A stretch of DNA of 64,000 bases from assembly GCA_963739085.1 (NCBI GenBank), contig CAVTZA010000007.1:62001-126000 (forward strand), given 5' to 3'. Shown one piece after another: positions 1 through 8,163 of the stretch (positions are counted from its first letter, which is position 1; each line of letters starts with the position of its first letter). This DNA is from DATFQE01 sp963739085. Its GTDB lineage: Bacteria; Actinomycetota; Thermoleophilia; Gaiellales; Gaiellaceae. Below the pieces are notes generated by a model. The model saw only the letters and a program-made list of their open reading frames with translations, was not told the DNA's origin and ran no database searches. Position numbers and translations under genes: made by a program.

Positions 1-74
1 CAGACGGCGCCGTCCAGCTCGACCACGACGTCGCGCTCCGCGCGATCCGGCTTCAGCGCCGTGACGCGCGGCAC
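1..74 (-). CDS. recX: RecX regulatory protein (partial, N-terminus only)
   Basis: Only the first 24 codons are inside the window. A GTG start lies 4 bases beyond the recA stop on the same strand, and the peptide begins MPRVTALKPDRAERDVVVEL, which resembles the N-terminal region of actinobacterial RecX (a basic stretch followed by a V-rich strand and DG). RecX binds RecA filaments and limits RecA activity, and recX directly after recA is the usual actinobacterial order. The tight spacing implies co-transcription and probably translational coupling. The assignment rests on position plus a short N-terminal resemblance. Confidence 0.75.
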   Translation of the reverse strand, partial: MPRVTALKPDRAERDVVVELDGAV

Positions 75-78
75 GGGT

Positions 79-1152
79 TCAGGCGTCTGCCGTGACCTCT
101 TCCGCGGCCGGCTCTGCAGCCTTCGCTGCGTCGGCCTCGGTGGTCGGCAGCAGACGGGCGGAGACGATCTGATCGGGCCCGACCTGGGCCTGGATCGCGG
201 CCAGGATGCCCTGCGTCACGTCTGGATGCTCACGCAGGAACGCGGTCGCGTTCTGGCGCCCCTGGCCGAGGCGCTCGTCCTCGAAGCTGAAGTACGAGCC
301 GGACTTCTGCACGACCTTCCGCTCCAGCCCAGCGTCGAGCACCGTGCCTTCCCAGGAGATGCCCGAGCCGTAGATGATGTCGAACTCGGCCTGCTTGAAC
401 GGCGGCGCGACCTTGTTCTTCACGACTTTCACGCGCACGCGGTTGCCGATCGCCTCCACGCCTTCCTTGAGCGTCTCGATGCGGCGGATGTCGAGGCGAA
501 CCGAGGAGTAGAACTTCAGCGCGCGCCCGCCGGGCGTCGTCTCCGGGTTGCCGAACATGACGCCGATCTTCTCGCGCAGTTGGTTCGTGAAGATGCAGAT
601 CGTGTCGGTGCGGTTGAGCGTGCCGGCGAGCTTCCGCAGCGCCTGGCTCATTAGACGCGCCTGTAGGCCGACGTGGCTGTCGCCCATCTCGCCTTCGATC
701 TCCGCCTTCGGCGTGAGCGCGGCGACCGAGTCGACCGCCACGACATCGAGGGCGCCGCTGCGGACGAGCAGCTCCGCGATCTCGAGCGCCTGCTCGCCGC
801 TGTCGGGCTGCGAGACGAGCAAGTCCTCGATGTTCACGCCGATCCGGCGCGCGTACTGCGGGTCCATGGCGTGCTCGGCGTCGATGAAGGCGCAGATGCC
901 GCCGCGCCGCTGGGCCTCGGCGATCACGTGGTAGACGAGCGTCGTCTTTCCCGACGACTCGGGGCCGAAGATCTCGATCACACGGCCACGGGGCAGACCG
1001 CCGATTCCGAGGGCGAGGTCGAGCGCGAGCGACCCGGTCGAAATCGACCCGGTGGTGACGAATCCCTGGTCGCTCATGCGCATGACCGACCCCTTGCCGA
1101 ACTGACGCTCGATCTGTCCGAGGGCGACATCGAGGGCTTGCTCGCGATCCAC
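79..1152 (-). CDS. recA: Recombinase RecA
   Basis: The 357-residue product is a full-length RecA, the ATP-dependent strand-exchange recombinase and SOS co-protease acting on cytosolic DNA. Visible motifs: Walker A GPESSGKT at residues 63-70, Walker B around DVVAVDS (136-142), the loop-1/loop-2 regions with EGEMGDSHVG and FGNPETTPGG, and a variable Ala/Glu-rich C-terminal tail. The GTG start is preceded by AGGAGG seven bases upstream, which lies inside the last codons of thpR; this supports the start and coupled translation. It is the fourth gene of the rodZ-cinA-thpR-recA-recX operon. No SOS box is seen directly in front of recA; the candidate operator is at the operon head (3694-3707). Confidence 0.98.
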   Translation of the reverse strand: MDREQALDVALGQIERQFGKGSVMRMSDQGFVTTGSISTGSLALDLALGIGGLPRGRVIEIFGPESSGKTTLVYHVIAEAQRRGGICAFIDAEHAMDPQYARRIGVNIEDLLVSQPDSGEQALEIAELLVRSGALDVVAVDSVAALTPKAEIEGEMGDSHVGLQARLMSQALRKLAGTLNRTDTICIFTNQLREKIGVMFGNPETTPGGRALKFYSSVRLDIRRIETLKEGVEAIGNRVRVKVVKNKVAPPFKQAEFDIIYGSGISWEGTVLDAGLERKVVQKSGSYFSFEDERLGQGRQNATAFLREHPDVTQGILAAIQAQVGPDQIVSARLLPTTEADAAKAAEPAAEEVTADA

Positions 1153-1155
1153 TTC

Positions 1156-1704
1156 TCAACCTCCTAGCGGTGCCGTTTGGAGAACCGTGTACTGCGCCCC
1201 GCTCGGCGACAGCGCTGAATGGTAGACAGCGACGTCGGACGGACTGAAGGCGCCGAGTTCGGGGATCTCCGGGCGCAGGCGCGGTCGCTCGCGGAAGCGC
1301 ACGACCGTGACGTGCGGAAGCCAGGGACGTGCCTCGCGACGGTAGAGCCCCAGCGCCTCGAGGCGCTCGTGCAGGTCTGCTGCGAGCCGGTCTGCATCGT
1401 GGCCGTCCTCCTCGAGGACGAGCATGCCGACGCTCTGCGTCTCGCGGTACCGGGCCACCCGGAAGACCGGCTGTCCGACTCGCGCGGCCGCCTCACGGAG
1501 CGCGGTCGCGACCGCGGGGAGCTCCCCGGCCGGGCGCGAGCCGAGGAAGGCCAATGTGACGTGAACGTTGGCGCGTGGAACGATTCGCCCACGCACGTGC
1601 GCCGCCTGCCAGCGCTCGAGGTCGTCGAGCGTGGAGTCCGGAAGGCGAAAGCCGCAGAAGAGTCGAAGGCGATCATGGCCCCCGACGCTAGCCGCCGACG
1701 TCAT
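1156..1704 (-). CDS. thpR: RNA 2',3'-cyclic phosphodiesterase (2H family, ThpR/LigT)
   Basis: The 182-residue protein has the two H-x-T/S motifs of the 2H phosphoesterase superfamily: HVT at residues 48-50 (HVTLAFLG) and HVT at 131-133 (HVTVVRF). ThpR enzymes hydrolyse 2',3'-cyclic phosphate ends of RNA and can ligate tRNA halves with 2'-5' bonds in vitro. The ATG overlaps the cinA stop (ATGA). The cinA-thpR-recA order is a recurring actinobacterial arrangement. Its last codons carry the recA Shine-Dalgarno sequence, so thpR and recA are likely coupled in translation. Confidence 0.93.
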   Translation of the reverse strand: MTSAASVGGHDRLRLFCGFRLPDSTLDDLERWQAAHVRGRIVPRANVHVTLAFLGSRPAGELPAVATALREAAARVGQPVFRVARYRETQSVGMLVLEEDGHDADRLAADLHERLEALGLYRREARPWLPHVTVVRFRERPRLRPEIPELGAFSPSDVAVYHSALSPSGAQYTVLQTAPLGG

Positions 1705-2972
1705 ACGACTTCGTTGCGGTTCTGTGTCAGAAGTGTGCGCAGGAGGTGGAGCGCGAGGACGGTCGACCGCTTGCGAATCTGATCCCGATCCCCGGGCAGG
1801 TTGAGCTCGCGAGCCCGCTCGCCATCAGGGCTCACGGCGTGCACATAGACGAGCCCGACGGGCTTCTCGGGCGTCGCTCCGCCGGGGCCGGCGATGCCTG
1901 TGGTGGCAACACCGACGTCCGACCCGAATGCCATCGTGGCACCGGACGCCATCGCCGCCGCCACTTCGGCCGAGACGGCGCCGTGTCGTTCGATCAAGTC
2001 GTCGGGAACCACGAGGAGGTGATGCTTAGCCGCGTTGGAGTAGCTGACAACCGAACCCGCGAACACGTCGCTCGACCCTGGAATCGCCGTGATCCGCTCG
2101 GACACCATCCCGCCGGTGCAGGACTCGGCCCCGGCCAGCGTCAAGCCACGTGCACGGCAGAGAGCGAGAACGATCTCCGCGACATCCCGCTCGTCCTCGG
2201 CGAAGAGATAGCGCTCGAGCGGGCTGCGCAAGGCCGCCGCGAGTGCGTCAGCCCGGCTCTCCGCACCCGGCTGGACGAAGAGGTCGACGTGGATCTCGAA
2301 GTCGCGCGCGCAGATCGTCGCCTCGATGCCGTCGCCTTCCCCGCCGGCGTCGGCGAGGGCCTGGGCCACGGCCGACTCGCTCGCGCCGAAGAACCGCATC
2401 ACGCGGCGGCCGGGCGGTCGAGCCCGTGCGAGCACGCTCTGCACCTGCGTCGACTCGAGCGCGTTCCTCCAGAGGCGCTGGAGCTCCGGGGGTGGCCCCG
2501 GGAGTGCGACCGCGACGGCGCCGTTCGCCGAGAGCACGACGCCTGGTGCCGTGCCTGCGAGGCCGAGCGACTCGCCGCCTGCGGGCAGGGACGCCTGCTT
2601 CTGCACTCCGGGCGCGAAGTCCGCGTACGGCCGCCGCAGGCGGTCGGCGATCAGCCGCGAGACGCCCTCGATCTCGGTCTCGAGCGCCGGGTCGAGCACG
2701 AGCTCACGGCCTGCCGCCGCGGCGAGCAGCTCGACCGTGCGGTCGTCGTGCGTCGGCCCGAGCCCGCCCGAGATCACGAGCAGGTCGGCTGTGAGGCCCT
2801 CTTCGAGGGCGGCGCGGAGCTCGTCCGCACCGTCGCCGACGATCGTGATCCGCGCCGGCTCGAGCCCGAGCCGGACGAGCTCGCCTGCCAGGAACGGCCC
2901 GTTGAGGTCCTGTCTGTCGCCGCGGACCAGCTCGCTGCCCGTGACCAGGACGACCGCGCGTGGACGGCTCAA
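1701..2972 (-). CDS. cinA: CinA-like protein (MoCF domain + nicotinamide-nucleotide amidase)
   Basis: A 423-residue two-domain CinA. The N-terminal half is a MoaB/Mog-like domain (ISGGLGPTHDDRT near 67-79), which in this family hydrolyses ADP-ribose. The C-terminal half is a PncC-type amidase with AESCTGG (282-288), SVVSYSN (307-313) and TGIAGPGG (358-365), which deamidates NMN in pyridine-nucleotide salvage. It starts with TTG, overlapping the rodZ stop as TTGA, so the unusual start is supported by coupling rather than by a Shine-Dalgarno site. The cinA-recA linkage is conserved in many bacteria, including competence-linked operons of Firmicutes. Confidence 0.95.
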   Translation of the reverse strand: MSRPRAVVLVTGSELVRGDRQDLNGPFLAGELVRLGLEPARITIVGDGADELRAALEEGLTADLLVISGGLGPTHDDRTVELLAAAAGRELVLDPALETEIEGVSRLIADRLRRPYADFAPGVQKQASLPAGGESLGLAGTAPGVVLSANGAVAVALPGPPPELQRLWRNALESTQVQSVLARARPPGRRVMRFFGASESAVAQALADAGGEGDGIEATICARDFEIHVDLFVQPGAESRADALAAALRSPLERYLFAEDERDVAEIVLALCRARGLTLAGAESCTGGMVSERITAIPGSSDVFAGSVVSYSNAAKHHLLVVPDDLIERHGAVSAEVAAAMASGATMAFGSDVGVATTGIAGPGGATPEKPVGLVYVHAVSPDGERARELNLPGDRDQIRKRSTVLALHLLRTLLTQNRNEVV

Positions 2973-3700
2973 GAAGTCAGCTGGACGGAGCGGAAGCGTT
3001 GGGGCGTGATCAGGAACGCGCGCGGGGCACCGCGACCGGGGAGACCCGTGCGCTCTCGCCCGTTGATCTTCACGTGCAGGTTGCCCGGGGCGCGGGCATA
3101 GACCCAGAGCCGTTTACCGGTGAACGTGCGCGACTGCCCGGCCTCGAGCGTTCCCCGGTAGATCGTCCGTCCGGCGTTCGAGCCGCGATGGATCTCGAGC
3201 CAGGTATTGCCCGGGCCCCCGGAGGCGACGAGCGTGACGTGCGGAGCCGGTTGCCGAGCCTTGGCCTTCTGCCCATTCGTCGCGGCGTCCAGGTTCGGGA
3301 TCGTGGGCTCGTTGCTGTCGGGCGCGGCGCGCCAGGCGGCGATGACGAGCGCCGTGACCGCGGCGATCCCGGCGAGGGCGAGCATGATCCCGCGTGACTC
3401 TGCCGTGCGTCCGCGCCTGCCGAAGGTCTCGGCCCGTCTCGGCCCGATCGGCGGCTCCTCCTCGCCGGTCACGTAGCGCGAGTTGAACTCGTCCACGTAG
3501 AGCTGGCCGTCCAGGCCGAGGTACTCCGCATAGGACCGGAGGAAGCCCTTGACGTAGGTCTGCCCGGGCAGGAGGTCGAAGTGCTCTTCCTCGAGAGCGC
3601 GCAGGTACTTGCCGCGGATCTTCGTTCGCTGCTCGATCTCGGGGAAGTCGAGCCCTTGCCGCAGGCGAGCCTCTCTGAGGCTATTGCCTATCTCGAACAC
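2969..3700 (-). CDS. rodZ: RodZ-like membrane protein with Xre-type HTH
   Basis: This 243-residue bitopic protein has an N-terminal helix-turn-helix of the RodZ type (residues about 1-70, including LREARLRQGLDFPEIE and LPGQTYVKGFLRSYAEYLG), a basic stretch, one transmembrane helix near 103-121 and a C-terminal extracytoplasmic DUF4115-like beta domain (about 153-240). RodZ links MreB to the elongation machinery in rods; the role here is inferred. The GTG start at 3700 has no Shine-Dalgarno site but has TACACT nine bases upstream, suggesting a leaderless mRNA. A near-perfect LexA box covers the start codon, so this gene and the downstream cinA-thpR-recA-recX are probably SOS-responsive. Confidence 0.88.
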   Translation of the reverse strand: MFEIGNSLREARLRQGLDFPEIEQRTKIRGKYLRALEEEHFDLLPGQTYVKGFLRSYAEYLGLDGQLYVDEFNSRYVTGEEEPPIGPRRAETFGRRGRTAESRGIMLALAGIAAVTALVIAAWRAAPDSNEPTIPNLDAATNGQKAKARQPAPHVTLVASGGPGNTWLEIHRGSNAGRTIYRGTLEAGQSRTFTGKRLWVYARAPGNLHVKINGRERTGLPGRGAPRAFLITPQRFRSVQLTS

Positions 3701-3707
3701 GGGTTCA
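3694..3707. promoter_or_regulatory. Candidate LexA (SOS) operator at the recA operon head
   Basis: The sequence CGAAC-ACGG-GTTCA matches 13 of 14 positions of the actinobacterial SOS box CGAACN4GTTCG. It sits directly downstream of the -10 element and contains the rodZ GTG start codon. The same geometry, start codon beginning inside the N4 and running into TTCG, is seen at the LysM gene near 60458. Confidence 0.65.
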
Positions 3708-3709
3708 GA

Positions 3710-3715
3710 AGTGTA
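3710..3715 (-). promoter_or_regulatory. Leaderless -10 element of the rodZ-recA operon
   Basis: TACACT (minus strand) fits TANNNT and ends nine bases before the rodZ GTG. No convincing -35 hexamer is visible. The position would put the transcript start at or just before the start codon, inside the LexA box. Confidence 0.5.
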
Positions 3716-3721
3716 CGCGCG

Positions 3722-4081
3722 TCAGACCGAAGTCGAGAGCAGCGCGTACACGCCGAGGGCGATCGCCGCAGTCGCAGCGATGTACAGCCCGAGACCGCCG
3801 AGCAGCTTGCCGAGCCGAGCCGTCCGACGGCCGCCCACGCGGTCGAGGGTCCGGTCGGCCCGCCGCCGCGCACGTCGGGCGAGCCACAGCGCGAGCAACG
3901 AGAGCAGCGCGGCGACCGGGACCGCCACCCCCGCCTGCACCATCGTCATCTCCTCGGATTCCTGGGCGACGATCACGGCGGCGGGCAGGGTCGCCAGGCC
4001 GAGCAGACCCAGCACGACCGAGAGGGGTGCGCCGGCGTTTCCGGTGGGGCGAGCGTTACTGCTTGATGTATGGACGGCCAC
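3722..4081 (-). CDS. Small three-helix membrane protein, unknown function
   Basis: A 119-residue protein with three predicted transmembrane segments (about 20-40, 48-69 and 93-115) separated by a strongly basic loop (ARRARRRADRTLDR) that is probably cytoplasmic. No family is recognised. It starts with GTG 26 bases inside the end of the upstream permease gene, so it is translationally linked to the nucleoside importer and is its last gene. The 21-base gap to rodZ holds the rodZ promoter. It could be an accessory of the importer or unrelated; real coding is supported by helix pattern and operon position. Confidence 0.7.
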   Translation of the reverse strand: MAVHTSSSNARPTGNAGAPLSVVLGLLGLATLPAAVIVAQESEEMTMVQAGVAVPVAALLSLLALWLARRARRRADRTLDRVGGRRTARLGKLLGGLGLYIAATAAIALGVYALLSTSV

Positions 4082-5276
4082 TGGCGGCGGGCGGGATCGA
4101 GCGGCCGATGACGCCGGCCACGGCGATCATTGTCAGGACGTAGGGCAACGCCTGGAAGAGGGTAGCCGCCGAACCGGAGTACTCCGGCAAGCGCTGCGCC
4201 AACGCGCTCGAGAAGCCGAACAGCAGCGCCGCGGCGAATGCGCCGAACGGTCTCCACGCGCCGAAGATCACGGCCGCGAGCGCGATGAACCCCCGACCTG
4301 CGGTCATGTTCTCGTTGAAGGAGCCGAGGAAGCCGATCGAGAGGTAGGCCCCCCCGAGCGCCGCGAGGATGCCGGAGAGAATCACGGCCGCGTAGCGCAC
4401 CGAGTACACGGAGATGCCGACCGTGTCCGCCGCGCGCGGGTGCTCGCCGACGGCGCGGAGCCGCAGGCCGATCGGGGTCTTGAACAGGACGATGTACGAC
4501 AGGACCAGGAGGACGAACGAGAGCCAGATCATCAGGTTGAGGTGGCCGAACACGTCGTCGAGGAACGTGCCGACGGCGCCCGGGATCTTGTCGAGCGGCA
4601 GGTTGACGTCGGGGATCCTGGGGATCCCCTCCGGCGTGCCCTGCTCGCCGTAGACGTCGACGAAGAAGTAGCCGGTCACGCCGAGCGCGAGGAAGTTGAT
4701 CGCGGTGCCGCTCACAATCTGATCGGCGCGCAGATGGATCGAGAAAAACGCGTGGATGAGGCCCAGCGTCGCGCCTGCCGCCATCGCAGCGAGCAGCCCG
4801 AGCGGCCAGGAGTCGGTCTTCTGGGCCGCAAGGATCCCGAAGAACGCGCCGGAGAGCATCATCCCCTCGAGAGCGATGTTCACGACGCCGCTACGCTCGG
4901 AGAAGATCCCGCCGAGGGCGGCGAAGGTGAGCGGCGTGGCGTAGCGCAGCATCGAGGCGAGCAGCGCCGACCAGATCACGACCACGTCGAGCTTGCCGAC
5001 GCTCGACTGCAGCGCCAGCAGCCCGAGCGACATCGCGATGATCCCGAGCGCCACGGCGCCCCAGCCCACGCGCCTGACGCCCCGCGTGACAGCCCAGATG
5101 CCGGCCCCCACGCCGAGGAAGCCGCACGCGACGGGCCACGCCCAGGTGCGAAGCGTGAACGGCGGGAGCACGACGAAGAAGCCGAGCAACGAGATGGCCA
5201 TCCCGAAGATGGCGATCGAGCGCGGCTCTACGAGCCGCACCCACCCGCCCGGCACGCGTTCGGCGCGCACGCTCAC
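4056..5276 (-). CDS. Nucleoside-type ABC transporter permease (second permease)
   Basis: A 406-residue hydrophobic protein of the BPD_transp_2 (branched-chain/ribose-type) permease family. Visible family marks are GVVNIALEGMML near residue 130 and the cytoplasmic coupling loop GLRLRAVGEHPRAADTVGISV-like segment near 275-295, with about ten helices. It corresponds to the shorter permease of BmpA-dependent nucleoside importers (NupQ/YufQ type). Compared with such proteins it carries about 85 extra N-terminal residues forming three additional helices. Its start overlaps the stop of the other permease (ATGA). It forms the membrane channel with the product of 5273-6562. Confidence 0.93.
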   Translation of the reverse strand: MSVRAERVPGGWVRLVEPRSIAIFGMAISLLGFFVVLPPFTLRTWAWPVACGFLGVGAGIWAVTRGVRRVGWGAVALGIIAMSLGLLALQSSVGKLDVVVIWSALLASMLRYATPLTFAALGGIFSERSGVVNIALEGMMLSGAFFGILAAQKTDSWPLGLLAAMAAGATLGLIHAFFSIHLRADQIVSGTAINFLALGVTGYFFVDVYGEQGTPEGIPRIPDVNLPLDKIPGAVGTFLDDVFGHLNLMIWLSFVLLVLSYIVLFKTPIGLRLRAVGEHPRAADTVGISVYSVRYAAVILSGILAALGGAYLSIGFLGSFNENMTAGRGFIALAAVIFGAWRPFGAFAAALLFGFSSALAQRLPEYSGSAATLFQALPYVLTMIAVAGVIGRSIPPAASGRPYIKQ

Positions 5277-6562
5277 GCGGGTGTCTCACCCGCTCGGGAC
5301 CGTTTGGGGCGCAGCCGGCGCGCGCGCTGCCAGAGGACCACGATCAGGAGATCCGCGCCGACGAAGAGCACCACGAGCGCCTGGATCATCAGCGTCAGGT
5401 TGCCGGCGAGCTCAGGCTGGAAGACGTCGGGATCGAGGTTGCGGGTCGAGGTGCCGTTGAGGAGCGCGCCGAAGAGCAGGGCGGACAGAGCAACCCCGAC
5501 TGCCGTGTTGCGGCCGAGCAGCGCCACGGCGATGCCGATGAACCCGATCGTGGAGTTCTGGATGTCGATCACGCCGAGACGGAACTGCCAGCCGAGGATG
5601 TCGAGCGCGCCGCCCATGGCGGCGAAGCCGCCCGCGATCGCCATGGCGAGGAAGTAGTTGCGCCTCACCGAGATGCCGCCATAGCGGGCGGCCTCGGGAT
5701 TGAAGCCGACGGCTCGGACCTCGTAGCCGAGCGTCGTCCGGTTCAGCGTCAGCGAGTAGACGACGAGCGCCACGATCGCGAAGAAGAAGCCGATGTGCAG
5801 GCCCTGGAGTAACGGGTCGCCCCAAAAGACGTGCAACCTCGCGCTCTCGGCGACGTCGTTGGAGACGGGGACCGACTCGTTGAAGTTGTTCTGGAGCGGT
5901 CCACCCTGGCCGAAGGCCCACTGGCCGATCCAGTAGGCGATCCAGTTCAGCATGATCGTCGTGATCACCTCGTGGGCACCGACGGTCGCCTTGAGGAAGC
6001 CCGCAATGCCTGCCCAGGCCGCCCCGGCGAGCGTGGCGAGCCCGATCGCCAGCAGGATGTGCGGCCCCTTGGCCATCCCGGCCCACGAGGAGCCGACCCA
6101 GACCGACACCATCGCGCCGACGATGTACTGCCCCTGGCCGCCGATGTTGAACATGCCGCAGCGGAACGCGAATGCGACCGCGAGGCCGGTGAAGACCAGC
6201 GGCGTCGCGAGCAGCAGGGTCTGCTGGAGGTTGAAGGCGGCCTCCGACTCGGCGTCGTTCACGTTCCACGGGAACCAGACATGGGCCTGCGTGAACGGCA
6301 CGCGCAACTCGTGCGAGCCGACCTGGAAGAACCAGTTCAGCCCCGTGCCGTTGAAGATCTCCCTGTAGGTGGTGAGTGGGTTGTGGCCGGTCGCCGCCAC
6401 GACGATCCCGCCGACGAGGAAGGCGAGGACGGCCGTCATAATGGGCGTGATCACGCCGCCCGCGCTCTGGTAGAACGCCATGCGGGAGGCTACGCTCGGC
6501 GGGCCGGGGGTGGCCGGCGGAGTCTCCGGAGGCGGCGTCGTCGGTCCGACCGACTCGCTCAC
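5273..6562 (-). CDS. Nucleoside-type ABC transporter permease (first permease)
   Basis: A 429-residue BPD_transp_2 permease of the NupP/YufP type. After a Pro-rich cytoplasmic N-terminus (residues 1-25) come multiple transmembrane helices and the coupling loop GYEVRAVGFNPEAARYGGIS near residue 300. A large extracytoplasmic loop lies after helix 2, as usual for this subfamily. It pairs with the permease at 4056-5276 and with the fused ATPase upstream, 18 bases away. The gene order binding protein-ATPase-permease-permease matches the nupNOPQ (B. subtilis) and Streptococcus BmpA importer operons. Confidence 0.93.
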   Translation of the reverse strand: MSESVGPTTPPPETPPATPGPPSVASRMAFYQSAGGVITPIMTAVLAFLVGGIVVAATGHNPLTTYREIFNGTGLNWFFQVGSHELRVPFTQAHVWFPWNVNDAESEAAFNLQQTLLLATPLVFTGLAVAFAFRCGMFNIGGQGQYIVGAMVSVWVGSSWAGMAKGPHILLAIGLATLAGAAWAGIAGFLKATVGAHEVITTIMLNWIAYWIGQWAFGQGGPLQNNFNESVPVSNDVAESARLHVFWGDPLLQGLHIGFFFAIVALVVYSLTLNRTTLGYEVRAVGFNPEAARYGGISVRRNYFLAMAIAGGFAAMGGALDILGWQFRLGVIDIQNSTIGFIGIAVALLGRNTAVGVALSALLFGALLNGTSTRNLDPDVFQPELAGNLTLMIQALVVLFVGADLLIVVLWQRARRLRPKRSRAGETPA

Positions 6563-6580
6563 GCGCCAGCCTCGAGCGCT

Positions 6581-8113
6581 TCACGCCGCCTGGGGCTCCG
6601 CGGCGCCGGTCATCGCGATGCCGAGCTCCTCGTCGCTGACGTCAGGCCCGTACTCGCCCACGATCCGCCCCTCGTACATGACGAGGATCCGGTCGGAGAG
6701 CGAGAGGATCTCGTCGAGCTCGAGCGACACGAGCAGCACGGCCCGCCCCTCGTCCCGCTCCTCGACGAGTCTGCGGTGGACGAACTCGATCGCGCCGACG
6801 TCGAGGCCGCGGGTCGGCTGGGCGGCCAGCAGGACCCGCGGGTCACGCTCGATCTCGCGTGCTACCACGACCTTCTGCTGATTGCCGCCCGAGAGCGCCG
6901 ACGCGCGCGTGAGCGGCGTTCCGCCGCGGACGTCGAACTCCTGGAGCAGCTTCCCGGCCCGCGCGATCAGCCTGCGCGGGAACAGCCAGCCGAAGCGGGA
7001 GTCCGGCGGCTCGCGGTAGTCGTGGAGCGCCAGGTTCTCGGCCAGCGTGAAGTCGAGCACGAGACCGCGCCGGTGGCGGTCCTCGGGGATGTGCCCGAGG
7101 CCCGCGTCGATGACCTCACGCGCGCCGCCGCTGGTCACGTCCTTTTCGCCGACGAGGACTCGGCCGCTCTCCAGCCTCCGCAGGCCGGTGATCCCGTCGA
7201 TCAGCTCGGTCTGACCGTTGCCGTCGACGCCGGCGATCCCGACGATCTCGCCGGCCCGCACCTCGAAGGACACCTCCTGCACGGCCGGGAGAGCGCGGTC
7301 GTCGAGCACGGAGACGTTCTCGACCCGCAGAAGGGGCTCGGCGGGCTTCGGCGGCGTCTTCTCGACCCGCAGCAGCACCTCGCGTCCCACCATCAAGCGA
7401 GCCAGCGACTCGCGCGTCGCGCCTGCAGTGGGCAGCGTGTCGATCCGTTTCCCGCGCCGCAGGACGGTGACGCGGTCGGCGATCTCGAGCACCTCGTTCA
7501 GCTTGTGGCTGATGAAGACGATCGCCATGCCCTCCTGCTTGAGCGTGCGCAGGATTCCAGCCAGCTCGGTCGCCTCCTGCGGCGTGAGCACGGCCGTCGG
7601 CTCGTCGAGGATCAGGACGTCGGCCTTGCGGTACAGCGCCTTCAGGATCTCGACCCGCTGCTGCTGCCCCACGCCGATGTTCTCGATCCGCGCGTCCGGG
7701 TCGATGTGGAAGTTGAACGAGTCGGCGAGGTCCTTCACCCGCTTGCGGGCCGCGGCGTAGTCGAGCAGCACGCCGTCGTGGACCGGTTCCTCGGCGAGCA
7801 CGATGTTCTCGGCCACGGTCATGACCGGGATCAGCATGAAATGCTGGTGGACCATCCCGATTCCGCCGCGGATCGCGTCCTTCGACGAGCTGAAGGTGAC
7901 GGGCTTCCCCTTGAGCACCATCTCGCCCTCGTCGGCCCGGTAGAGGCCGTAGACGATGTTCATCAGTGTCGACTTGCCGGCCCCGTTCTCGCCCAGGAGC
8001 GCGTGCACCTCGCCGGGCATGAGGTCGAAGTCCACGTGGTCGTTCGCCAGCACCCCCGGGAACTGCTTCGTGATGCCGCGTAGCTCGAGGACGGGGGCGG
8101 GAGCCGCTTCCAT
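6581..8113 (-). CDS. Nucleoside importer ATPase with two fused ABC domains
   Basis: The 510-residue protein has two ABC domains in tandem. Domain 1 has an intact Walker A (GENGAGKST, 41-49), a signature-like VGVGQQQRVE and Walker B LILDEPTAVL. Domain 2 has a degenerate Walker A (GVDGNGQTE), a good signature LSGGNQQK, and a degenerate Walker B (LLAAQPTRGLD). This asymmetry is typical of sugar/nucleoside importer ATPases, where only one site hydrolyses ATP well. It would drive nucleoside uptake through the two permeases downstream. It is separated by 50 bases from the lipoprotein gene upstream. Confidence 0.95.
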   Translation of the reverse strand: MEAAPAPVLELRGITKQFPGVLANDHVDFDLMPGEVHALLGENGAGKSTLMNIVYGLYRADEGEMVLKGKPVTFSSSKDAIRGGIGMVHQHFMLIPVMTVAENIVLAEEPVHDGVLLDYAAARKRVKDLADSFNFHIDPDARIENIGVGQQQRVEILKALYRKADVLILDEPTAVLTPQEATELAGILRTLKQEGMAIVFISHKLNEVLEIADRVTVLRRGKRIDTLPTAGATRESLARLMVGREVLLRVEKTPPKPAEPLLRVENVSVLDDRALPAVQEVSFEVRAGEIVGIAGVDGNGQTELIDGITGLRRLESGRVLVGEKDVTSGGAREVIDAGLGHIPEDRHRRGLVLDFTLAENLALHDYREPPDSRFGWLFPRRLIARAGKLLQEFDVRGGTPLTRASALSGGNQQKVVVAREIERDPRVLLAAQPTRGLDVGAIEFVHRRLVEERDEGRAVLLVSLELDEILSLSDRILVMYEGRIVGEYGPDVSDEELGIAMTGAAEPQAA

Positions 8114-8163
8114 TCGCCGTCCGATTCTAAGGCGAGAAGCGGCCCCCGCGGAAAGTCAGGCGC

